A DNA stretch of 64,000 nucleotides from Candidatus Rifleibacteriota bacterium (lineage in GTDB: Bacteria; Muiribacteriota; Ozemobacteria; Ozemobacterales; Ozemobacteraceae), in NCBI GenBank assembly GCA_015232575.1, contig JADFZL010000005.1:137624-201623 (forward strand), read 5' to 3'. Each line of letters opens with the position of its first letter. Positions within the stretch are counted from its first letter, which is position 1. Positions 9,766 through 16,418 of the stretch are shown here, one piece after another. A program made the translations under genes and the position numbers. The notes beneath the pieces are model-generated. The model did not search any database. It was not told the DNA's origin and saw only the letters and a program-made list of their open reading frames with translations.

Positions 9766-10182
9766 ATGTCTGAACTGATACGTTTTGGTGTTTCCCTGCC
9801 GGAAGATCTGTTAAAAAAGTTTGATGAACATATTTCCAGAAACGGTTATTCGAACCGTTCAGAAGCGATGCGTGATCTCATACGCGAAGATCTTGTACAT
9901 CAGCAATGGTCTCATGGAACAGAAGTCGCAGGTGCAATTACAGTCGTTTATGACCATCATCAGCGCGGACTGTTAAATAGAATCACTGCGCTTCAGCACG
10001 ACTGGCAGCATCTAATTCTCTGCAGTCAGCATATTCACCTTGATCACCACAATTGCCTTGAAATTCTTGCAGTAAAAGGCCCTGCTGAAAATGTTTCAGC
10101 ACTTGCAAACAGCTTGAAAGCAGTTAAGGGAATTAAGCACGCAACTCTAAACATGACAAGCACCGGTCATGGTATTGAGTAA
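9766..10182 (+). CDS. nikR: Nickel-responsive transcriptional regulator NikR
   Basis: This 138-residue protein matches NikR in length and layout. The N-terminal ribbon-helix-helix DNA-binding domain (LIRFGVSLPEDLLKKFD ... YSNRSEAMRDLIRE) is followed by the C-terminal ACT-like nickel-binding domain. The four high-affinity nickel ligands known from E. coli NikR (His76, His87, His89, Cys95) appear here as His78, His89, His91 and Cys97, in HDWQH and QHIHLDHHNC. It would repress nickel uptake genes when nickel is plentiful. No nickel transporter is adjacent. The nickel-dependent link in this window is the larBCE set at 41.9-45.2 kb. Confidence 0.95.
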   Translation: MSELIRFGVSLPEDLLKKFDEHISRNGYSNRSEAMRDLIREDLVHQQWSHGTEVAGAITVVYDHHQRGLLNRITALQHDWQHLILCSQHIHLDHHNCLEILAVKGPAENVSALANSLKAVKGIKHATLNMTSTGHGIE

Positions 10183-10308
10183 TTGTGATTGCACACAATT
10201 TTCTCTTGTCTTTTTTCAAAATACTCTTTAAAATTATTCCGTTTCGATGCAATTTTTTCTTTTGAGGACAAAATTGTATCAGCTTGATAATTCGGTGTAA
10301 ATGCTTGT

Positions 10309-10430
10309 TGTCATTTCGACCGAATGGAGAAATCTGCTTTTTTACGCCGCAATAAAAACGTGATTTCTGTGATCTCTCAATTCGGTCGAGATGACAGTAA
10401 AGTACAAAGTTGCCCAAAATTGTTGGGCAA
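10309..10430 (+). repeat. Palindromic MITE-like element with extra hairpin (copy 4)
   Basis: The core TGTCATTTCGACCGAATGGAG (10309 on) pairs with CTCAATTCGGTCGAGATGACA, ending at 10396. The centre differs from other copies. A separate 8-bp hairpin TTGCCCAA/TTGGGCAA (10410-10430) follows, immediately upstream of the GC-rich island. Confidence 0.75.
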
Positions 10431-10480
10431 TTACGCAAAATTGATAAAAAAAATCTCTTTCCGGGAGGGAAAAATCGCCA

Positions 10481-11695
10481 ATGAACGTTTTTTTTGAAAT
10501 CGGAAAAAAGCAAATTTCTATAATACCTTTTCTGATCTTTCTTCAACTGCTGTGGGTTAGTACCAGTACGGTCGCCGCCGTGCAGCCAGGCGAGACCCTG
10601 ATATGGGGCACGGAATTCGATTCCCTCGACAAGTCCGATTGGTGGGCTACCAGGGGCAGCTGGGGAGACAAGTTCGGTGAAGGCAAACCCTACGATGCCA
10701 CAGGCATCCTTGTAAAGAACGGGGAAGTAACCCTGCTGGCGGAGCGCACGAACGAAGTTGGAGTCCTGTATTCTCGCCCCATTGCCGTTCCCCGCGGGGC
10801 AGTCATTTTCCTGCGACGTCGGGTGAAAATCCATGCCGCCAACCGAAAATTCGGGGGAACCCTTGAAGTGTTCGCTTGCGAGTCTGGAGTCCCTTCCCCG
10901 GCGAAGCCGGACTTCAACCAGCGTCTTTTTGCAATCACCTACCAGAACATGGACTATGAGACCGATCTGAATTGCATAGCACTCCTGACAGGTTCCAATG
11001 TACCGAATGGCCCGGGAAAATATCAGGGCGGTCAGGCTCCGCTGATCCCCGGTCGGTGGGATGAATGGCTGGAGGAGGAAGTGTCCTACGACACTGGCAG
11101 CGGTGAGGTAACCTACCGTTTGCCTGGGATTGAACCACTGCGGGCGAAGGGTGTGCCCCTGGCTCAGCCCTGTATCAAGCTGCTCCAGCACCCATACGGC
11201 TGGGGAACCGGACACTACGTGACGATGGACTTCATCGAGATCTTCATTCGCGACGGAAAGGCGCCAGACTCCCCACCAATCGCTGACAACCGGCCGGGCA
11301 AAGACCTCCGGCCTCCAGTAGGAGATTCACCATCGCTCCCGGTGTCCGATGATCCCGCCATCCGCGACGAACAGGCCGGCATCGATCGGCTCCTCAAAGG
11401 CATGACGGCCGCTCTGGAAGCAAAGGATGCAGGTCGTGCGGCTGCCTTTTTTCGGCCCAAAGACCAGGAGGATATTCGCGAAGCCTTCATAAAACATCCG
11501 GAAGACATGGCCAAAAGTCTTCCCATCCTGACTGCGGCACAGCCTGAGTCCGTTTCTGGAACCTTTGCCCCGATGAGCGATGGGACTAATCGCCTGGCCA
11601 CACTGGTTTCGAAAACGACAGACGGGATCGTCCGCCTTTCCCTGGTTAAGATTAATGAGAATTGGTTGTTTTCACTCAAGGGGGTAAAAAAATGA
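10481..11695 (+). CDS. Secreted protein of unknown function in the GC-rich island
   Basis: I do not recognise a named family with certainty. The 404-residue protein starts with a signal peptide (hydrophobic IIPFLIFLQLLWVS, cleavage near VAA). The next 240 residues contain many Trp/Gly-rich strands (LIWGTEFDSLDKSDWWATRG, VILVKNG-type turns), like a jelly-roll or LamG/glucanase-like carbohydrate-binding fold. A Pro-rich linker (about 265-290) leads to a C-terminal helical/beta module of about 110 residues. The upstream GGGAGG supports the ATG. The stop overlaps the next gene's start (ATGA), so it is coupled to the phospholipase-like gene. GC content jumps to about 62% (60-base line at 11041) against 38% in nikR, which suggests horizontal acquisition. 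Confidence 0.8.
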   Translation: MNVFFEIGKKQISIIPFLIFLQLLWVSTSTVAAVQPGETLIWGTEFDSLDKSDWWATRGSWGDKFGEGKPYDATGILVKNGEVTLLAERTNEVGVLYSRPIAVPRGAVIFLRRRVKIHAANRKFGGTLEVFACESGVPSPAKPDFNQRLFAITYQNMDYETDLNCIALLTGSNVPNGPGKYQGGQAPLIPGRWDEWLEEEVSYDTGSGEVTYRLPGIEPLRAKGVPLAQPCIKLLQHPYGWGTGHYVTMDFIEIFIRDGKAPDSPPIADNRPGKDLRPPVGDSPSLPVSDDPAIRDEQAGIDRLLKGMTAALEAKDAGRAAAFFRPKDQEDIREAFIKHPEDMAKSLPILTAAQPESVSGTFAPMSDGTNRLATLVSKTTDGIVRLSLVKINENWLFSLKGVKK

Positions 11696-13350
11696 AACGC
11701 CTGCCGATTGCAATCCTGGCTTTATCTCTCGGTATTTTTTCTTTCTGGTCTTCAAGGCTCTGTGCCTGGGACAACGTGAAACCCCACACCCTCATAAACG
11801 AGTATGCGTGGAAACTCTACCATTCCTGGCAGACGGGTGAAAAATCGGATCCGGTTCATGGGATTCTCATCGACCGAACCTATCATGGAACAACCGTCAA
11901 GGATGGGGGAAACCAGGATAATGCTCTATTTGGTAACCGGCTTAGCCCGGTGTATGCGGGGACGGAATTGCAGGACGTAGATTGGACTCCGCAACGGTGG
12001 GTCATCCACGGAGGTTTTTCGGCGGATGTCCCCAACATCGATCGTGCTCGACGCCATTTCTGGGATCCCCTTGTCGGGCACGAATCTTTCAGTGACGGAA
12101 AATTGCGGGACGGAAATCCCTGGGTCGGGCTCTGCAGTGCATGGTTCTGGACCTTCTCACTAGGAAATGCTTATTCCTGGTCCAATGCGTTGAGATATTA
12201 CGCCCAATCGATGGAAGGTGAAGCAGATGGGAAGCCCCTCACCGACGAAGAACGAAACGCGGCACTTGGAAAAGCCTTCAAGGCACTCGGGGAAACCCTC
12301 CACATGTATGCGGACATGGCTTGTCCCTCCCATGTCCGCGATGACAACCATCTTGCTGTCGGTGGCATAGGTGATCCCGATCCCATCGAAGCGTCGGTCG
12401 AAGAGGCGGCCGTGAAGATCGCCTGGTCAGAGAACACCAACGCCTGGCAGGGATTGATCCCTGACGGAGTGAAAATCCGGGGGGTCGATCCGGAGACATT
12501 GTTCGAAAACATCGCTCGGTTCACCAACCGATCGTTCCTGACCGACGACACGATCTACAGCCGAATTAGTCCAACCGTAAAGCCCCTTGTGGGAAAAGTC
12601 TACCAGTCCCCGCAACTCTGCAATCTTGAGCCTCCTGATGAGGACGGAGCTTTCTATACCTCCATCCCCATGGTCCCGTTTGGCAGCGGGGGATCCCCTT
12701 CCTCCGCCCGCATCCGCCTGGCGCGGAAGGCCAGCGCCTGGAACTGGAGTCGATGGCTGTGGCGCGTGTATGAAGTGCCTGGTGTCTACGGCAAGGAGCA
12801 GGCAAAGATCCTCATTCCCCTGGCCGTCCGGGCCGGAGCAGAAATGATCGGCATTTTCTTTCCCACTATGACTCTGACCACAAACGTGGTTCCGCAGCCG
12901 GCCCGAATCGACGAAAAAGGCCGCCGGGTCAAGGTCGAAGCGAAACTTATCCACGAATACGAAAAGGATCGCGGCTGGAAACTTTTGGGAGATCCTTTCC
13001 ACATCCGTTTCTCCGGAAAGGGACGTCTGGTGCCCGTCCTACCAGATGGCAAAACTGCAGAACCCATACCTCTTACGTTTACCAGGGAAGTATGTTCCCA
13101 GATCGTCGTTCTGCCGCCCGAAGCGAAAGCACGGGTCGAGGTTGAGGCCGGTGGGCGCCTATTCGTCAGTGGGGACATGGCTCTTCCCCCCACGGAATTG
13201 GAAAATGTCCAGGTGAAGCCGAACAGCAAGCCAGATGGGAAAACTGGTCCCGCCTTGTGCAGTTGTGGTAAACCCCTTGGTCATCCTGGTCCGAGAGGAA
13301 TCAGATGCAGGTTGGGCGACCGCGACGTGAGCACGAGCGGCGGGAAATAA
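11692..13350 (+). CDS. Secreted zinc-dependent phospholipase C-like protein
   Basis: This 552-residue protein resembles bacterial zinc-dependent phospholipase C (Bacillus cereus PC-PLC type, S1/P1 fold). The predicted signal cleavage is at Ala25/Trp26, so the mature protein would start with Trp. In the B. cereus enzyme the N-terminal Trp1 is itself a zinc ligand. Further matches are the helix PHTLINEYAW (cf. SHLWIVNRA), RRHFWDP (cf. SHFYDP) and the zinc helix GETLHMYADMACPSHVRDDN (cf. LSLHYLGDxxxPMHAxN). A C-terminal extension of about 170 residues is beta-rich and of unknown role. The start is placed at the ATG overlapping the upstream stop. GC is 62-65% in sampled lines, foreign to this chromosome. 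It probably cleaves phospholipid head groups outside the cell. Confidence 0.75.
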   Translation: MKRLPIAILALSLGIFSFWSSRLCAWDNVKPHTLINEYAWKLYHSWQTGEKSDPVHGILIDRTYHGTTVKDGGNQDNALFGNRLSPVYAGTELQDVDWTPQRWVIHGGFSADVPNIDRARRHFWDPLVGHESFSDGKLRDGNPWVGLCSAWFWTFSLGNAYSWSNALRYYAQSMEGEADGKPLTDEERNAALGKAFKALGETLHMYADMACPSHVRDDNHLAVGGIGDPDPIEASVEEAAVKIAWSENTNAWQGLIPDGVKIRGVDPETLFENIARFTNRSFLTDDTIYSRISPTVKPLVGKVYQSPQLCNLEPPDEDGAFYTSIPMVPFGSGGSPSSARIRLARKASAWNWSRWLWRVYEVPGVYGKEQAKILIPLAVRAGAEMIGIFFPTMTLTTNVVPQPARIDEKGRRVKVEAKLIHEYEKDRGWKLLGDPFHIRFSGKGRLVPVLPDGKTAEPIPLTFTREVCSQIVVLPPEAKARVEVEAGGRLFVSGDMALPPTELENVQVKPNSKPDGKTGPALCSCGKPLGHPGPRGIRCRLGDRDVSTSGGK

Positions 13351-13360
13351 CCCCCTTGAT

Positions 13361-13531
13361 AGGAACCTTTGTTTGCAAAATTCCTATAAAGACACTTATG
13401 ATTTACTATATGAGGACGAAGACATAAAATCCAGTTTCATCGGTTATTTGACGAGCCCAAAAAACCGTGATCTGGTTATTTCAGCCCACCAAAAAATTTC
13501 TCAGGAATGGTGGAAAAATAGGAAAAATTAA
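13361..13531 (+). pseudogene. Truncated 3' end of an unidentified gene
   Basis: Right after the GC-rich island, base composition drops and one frame reads as natural protein for about 55 residues: NSYKDTYDLLYEDEDIKSS, then FIGYLTSPKNRDLVISAH, then QKISQEWWKNRKN, stopping at 13529-13531. The frame has no start codon with a ribosome-binding site and is open back only to 13331, within island sequence. The next gene's ATG follows one base after the stop, as in an operon. The simplest reading is that the island replaced the 5' part of a gene once co-transcribed with the cytidylyltransferase. I cannot name the family. Confidence 0.55.
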
Positions 13532-13532
13532 T

Positions 13533-14240
13533 ATGTATATACACGCGATCATACAGGCGAGATTCAGTTCTGTCAGATTTCCTGGCAAGTCGCTTCACAA
13601 CTTCAACGGGAAGCCATCTATCATGCTTCTTGTTGAAGCTTTGCGACAATGCAGGTATATTTCTGACATTGTAATTGCAACTTCAGATGAATTCTCTGAT
13701 GATATAATAGCAGAAACTGGGAAGAAGAATGGTTGTTCAGTATTCAGGGGAAATCTGGCAAATGTTGCTTCCAGATTCTACGAGATATGTGCGTCTTCGA
13801 CTTTCGACTACTTTATAAGGCTATGCGGCGACAGTCCGCTTTTTGACTATCATGGCATAGACAACATCTGTTCGGATTTCCCAGGAGAATACGAAATTGT
13901 TTCAACAGTTCCCAGTCTAACATTCCCTTCTGGAATGAACTTTGAAATTGTTAAGCGCACATTCTTTCTCGATGAATACGTAAATTTCACTTCAAGCGCT
14001 CATTTTGAGCATGTTACAAAGTATTTTTATGAAAACTCTGAAAAATTCAGGATATTTCCTGTAAAATCTGGCATCGAAAATTCCCGCCAATTCAAGTTCA
14101 GCTTTGATGATGAGAACGACAGAAAGAGAATTCAAGACGTTTTTGACCAGCTTGATAAACCTCATTATCAATATTCCCTGGAAGAAAAATGCAATATATT
14201 AAAAGCCAACCCAAGCGCACTTATGTGCAGCAATTTTTAA
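13533..14240 (+). CDS. Cytidylyltransferase, SpsF-like
   Basis: This 235-residue protein has the nucleotidyltransferase fold of SpsF/CMP-Kdo-synthetase-like enzymes that activate sugars for surface polysaccharide. It shows HAIIQARFSSVRFPGKSL at the N-terminus (the nucleotide-binding signature), IVIATSDEFSDD, VFRGNLANVASRF and the FIRLCGDSPL metal-binding Asp segment. The ATG at 13533 is preferred over an upstream in-frame ATG because the family motif begins immediately after it and it abuts the upstream remnant's stop. The last codons (ALMCSNF and stop) coincide with the left end of a palindromic repeat element, so the natural C-terminus has probably been altered. Confidence 0.82.
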   Translation: MYIHAIIQARFSSVRFPGKSLHNFNGKPSIMLLVEALRQCRYISDIVIATSDEFSDDIIAETGKKNGCSVFRGNLANVASRFYEICASSTFDYFIRLCGDSPLFDYHGIDNICSDFPGEYEIVSTVPSLTFPSGMNFEIVKRTFFLDEYVNFTSSAHFEHVTKYFYENSEKFRIFPVKSGIENSRQFKFSFDDENDRKRIQDVFDQLDKPHYQYSLEEKCNILKANPSALMCSNF

Positions 14241-14381
14241 TAATGGAGTCATATCCTATGTCATTTCGACCAAAGGGATAAATCCAGCATTTATGCGATC
14301 TCTCACCTTCGTTCGAGATGACAGCCCACCACAAAGTTAATATGCAATTTTGCCCCCTTATTTAAGATTTTGCATACTTAG
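14218..14381 (+). repeat. Palindromic MITE-like element, full-length (copy 5)
   Basis: The left end CACTTATGTGCAGCAATTTT overlaps the 3' end of the cytidylyltransferase and supplies its stop codon. The core runs from TGTCATTTCGACCAAAGGG to TTCGTTCGAGATGACA, and the tail CAAAGTTAATATGCAATTTTG ends in AAGATTTTGCATACTTAG. The length is 164 bp, like copy 3. Confidence 0.85.
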
Positions 14382-14508
14382 TTTTTTATAATCAAGAGTT
14401 ACCAAGGGTTTCAGGGAAATAGAAAATATTTTTTTTCCTTTGTAACAATTTCTTCTTTTTGGCGGTAAGCCTAATTGAAGTAGCAAAAAAAATACAAAGG
14501 AGAACTAT

Positions 14509-15162
14509 ATGAAAAAGTTGATCGCTCTTGTCATGGTATTGATGGCCCTTCTCGTGGTCAGTCCGTCTGCGTCAGCATGGGATGCAGCCTCTGGGTTCTC
14601 GGAAGTCTTCACTACTCACATATACCCATGGTACTTCTACGCTCCTGAAGATGCATCTCCAACTATTAACTTTGTTCTGTGGGGATACTATGATTCTCCA
14701 AAAAATGGAGTGGCTCGTACAACAGCTTCGTATCGGTTTGAATTTCCCAAAAGAGATAGCGATGACCCTGAAGGAATGAAGCCAATCATGGTTCGGCAGC
14801 TTGCAAATAACGAACTTCAGAATTATGAAATCAAATGGATCAAACCAGGAAACCTCTGGACCTTTATCAAAAGCGGCGGGAACATAACACCCTGGCAGCA
14901 GAATCCTAAAGATAAACTCGGAGTTTCAATTGAGTTCAAATTTGTTCGTGGCGATAAAACATACTCCACAACAATTGATATTCCATGCACCGGCGGAATA
15001 TTATCTTTCGATGATGAAAACGGGCAGCTTCGCAGCACAATCAGAGGTTTGGTCTTCGGATTGACAGAAAAAGAAATGAAAAGCCGCAAAGTATATAATA
15101 TTCTCACCAAAACCTATGTAAACACCGGCGATTGGAAAGTGAACGGAACGGTCATTAAGTAG
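14509..15162 (+). CDS. Secreted protein of unknown function
   Basis: I do not recognise this 217-residue protein. It starts with a clear signal peptide (KKLIALVMVLMALLVV, cleavage SASA/W). The mature part is aromatic- and beta-rich (HIYPWYFYAPED, NFVLWGYYD, YEIKWIKPGNLW) and Cys-poor. A good ribosome-binding site (AAAGGAG) precedes the ATG. A strong terminator follows 40 bp after the stop, so it is transcribed alone. It may be a small periplasmic or surface-associated protein. Confidence 0.85.
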   Translation: MKKLIALVMVLMALLVVSPSASAWDAASGFSEVFTTHIYPWYFYAPEDASPTINFVLWGYYDSPKNGVARTTASYRFEFPKRDSDDPEGMKPIMVRQLANNELQNYEIKWIKPGNLWTFIKSGGNITPWQQNPKDKLGVSIEFKFVRGDKTYSTTIDIPCTGGILSFDDENGQLRSTIRGLVFGLTEKEMKSRKVYNILTKTYVNTGDWKVNGTVIK

Positions 15163-15202
15163 ATTAACATTGATTTAAATTCAATTAAGTTCATCGGAAA
15201 AA

Positions 15203-15230
15203 GGGGCAATTATATATTGCCCCTTTTTTT
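15203..15230 (+). terminator. Intrinsic terminator
   Basis: A perfect 8-bp stem GGGGCAAT/ATTGCCCC (15203-15210, 15216-15223) with a TATAT loop is followed by seven T residues. It ends the transcript of the secreted protein at 14509-15162. Confidence 0.92.
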
Positions 15231-15399
15231 GCAAAAAACAGTCTTCTAAATGCCAAACATTCACCAATATCTAACTTGAAGAGAGCAAAAGCCTCTGAAA
15301 TCCACAGTTTCAAGTTGGTACAGAAAATGCTAATATAAGTAAAACAAAAACAACCATCGCTTGACATACATCTGGAGGAAATTTCGAAAGGAAGACAGC

Positions 15400-16269
15400 A
15401 TGTGTAAAGATAGCAATAAAAAATTCAGCACAAATGTAAATTTTTGTGATGGTGCACAGTCTAAAGGTCTCAATGTGAGGTTTACAAAGAGTTGCGATAA
15501 TGATTGTTTATTCTGCATTGATAAGCTTGGAGCAAAAGATCTGGGAGAAAAAAGTACAAGTGAAATGGTAGAGTCCACTCTGAAAAGTGGCAGGAAAGAG
15601 ATATTGATACTTGGCGGAGAGCCAATGCTGAGATTGCAACGTGTAAAGGATTACATTGTCGGAATAAGAAAGCATGTAGAAAAAATATACATCACCACAA
15701 GTCTTCCCTGGAATATGCAGCAGGATGTGGAGCTTACCAGTGAAGTGATGGAATTGATTGACTGCCTGAATGTCTCATTACAAAGCACTGATAACCAGGA
15801 AAATAATAAAGCTTTGCGGGCATCTAACAAGTATGACAGGATTGAATTTTTACAAACCCTGATACAAAAATATCCAAATAAAATAAGAATCAATCTCAAT
15901 CTCATAAGTGGCTTCATAGACACTGCTGATAAACTGAGAGAGGCACTTGGATTTCTGAATAAAATTGGATGTACAGACGTTAAGATCGTTGAAATGCAAG
16001 ATGCAACACCATTCTACGTTTCATTTGAAAAGATAATGAATGTAAAGTTTCCTTCTGCTTATTCCTACGGGTGCCATCAAGACATATCCGCTCATTTTCC
16101 CCTGAAAGGTACGAAAGTGCTTTTGAAAAGAAGTTGTTTTGTGATGAGTGAAAAAGTTAAAGCGAAGCCAATTGATTTATTTAAGGTTCTTTTGAAGTTT
16201 TTTAAAAGAGTAAAGGTTGAAAATCCCATCGTATATGAAAATGCTTGTGTGTACAATGGTTGGTTATAG
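15400..16269 (+). CDS. Radical SAM enzyme, candidate peptide maturase
   Basis: This 289-residue radical SAM protein has the canonical iron-sulfur motif C32-x3-C36-x2-C39 (SCDNDCLFCID) and the SAM-binding GGEP motif (residues 72-75). Extra cysteines lie in the C-terminal third (YSYGCHQD, KRSCFVM) and near the end (YENACVYNGWL), which could hold an auxiliary cluster or act in substrate binding. No RRE or SPASM domain is obvious. I start it at the ATG at 15400, because AAAGGAAG lies just upstream and an in-frame TTG 39 bases earlier would add an unlikely polar leader. Seventeen bases after its stop lies a 23-residue Gly/Cys peptide gene, followed by a terminator. Together these suggest a RiPP-type modification system. 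The reaction is unknown, and a role in cofactor or RNA modification is the alternative. Confidence 0.85.
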   Translation: MCKDSNKKFSTNVNFCDGAQSKGLNVRFTKSCDNDCLFCIDKLGAKDLGEKSTSEMVESTLKSGRKEILILGGEPMLRLQRVKDYIVGIRKHVEKIYITTSLPWNMQQDVELTSEVMELIDCLNVSLQSTDNQENNKALRASNKYDRIEFLQTLIQKYPNKIRINLNLISGFIDTADKLREALGFLNKIGCTDVKIVEMQDATPFYVSFEKIMNVKFPSAYSYGCHQDISAHFPLKGTKVLLKRSCFVMSEKVKAKPIDLFKVLLKFFKRVKVENPIVYENACVYNGWL

Positions 16270-16286
16270 TGAAAGGAGGTGAAAAT

Positions 16287-16358
16287 ATGATTAAGAAAAT
16301 TTGTATTACTTTGTTAAAGCTTGCAAAAGCTGTCGGTTGCGGCGGAGGTTGCAGATAG
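16287..16358 (+). CDS. 23-residue cationic Gly/Cys peptide, possible RiPP precursor
   Basis: A very short gene with one of the best ribosome-binding sites in the window (AAAGGAGGTGA, 7 bases before the ATG) sits 17 bp behind the radical SAM gene and just before a strong terminator. The peptide begins MIKKICITLLKLAKAV, an amphipathic cationic helix, and ends GCGGGCR. Cysteines are at 6, 18 and 22, and net charge is about +5. Position, translation signal and Gly/Cys-rich C-terminus fit a precursor whose tail is modified (for example by thioether or other cross-links) by the adjacent enzyme. There is no obvious leader cleavage site such as GG/GA, apart from the glycine run itself. Function is inference. 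Confidence 0.65.
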   Translation: MIKKICITLLKLAKAVGCGGGCR

Positions 16359-16367
16359 TAATTAGCG

Positions 16368-16402
16368 CGAAGGGTTGATTATAAACAACCCTTCGAATTT
16401 TT
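16368..16402 (+). terminator. Intrinsic terminator of the radical SAM/peptide unit
   Basis: A perfect 10-bp stem CGAAGGGTTG/CAACCCTTCG (16368-16377, 16386-16395) with an 8-base loop is followed by AATTTTT. The T-tail is on the plus strand only, so it closes the radical SAM/peptide transcript. The convergent ABC genes would not use it efficiently. Confidence 0.9.
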
Positions 16403-16418
16403 CATTTTTGCAGCTACC

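Noticed and set aside
10133-11215. A 360-codon minus-strand open frame across the end of nikR and the first island gene
   Set aside because: It lies antisense to two well-supported genes, spans the repeat element, and reads as low-quality protein in the GC-rich part, where stop codons are rare by composition.
12427-13229. Several 80-190 codon minus-strand frames within the phospholipase-like gene
   Set aside because: These are GC-rich antisense shadows with no motif, start signal or plausible composition.
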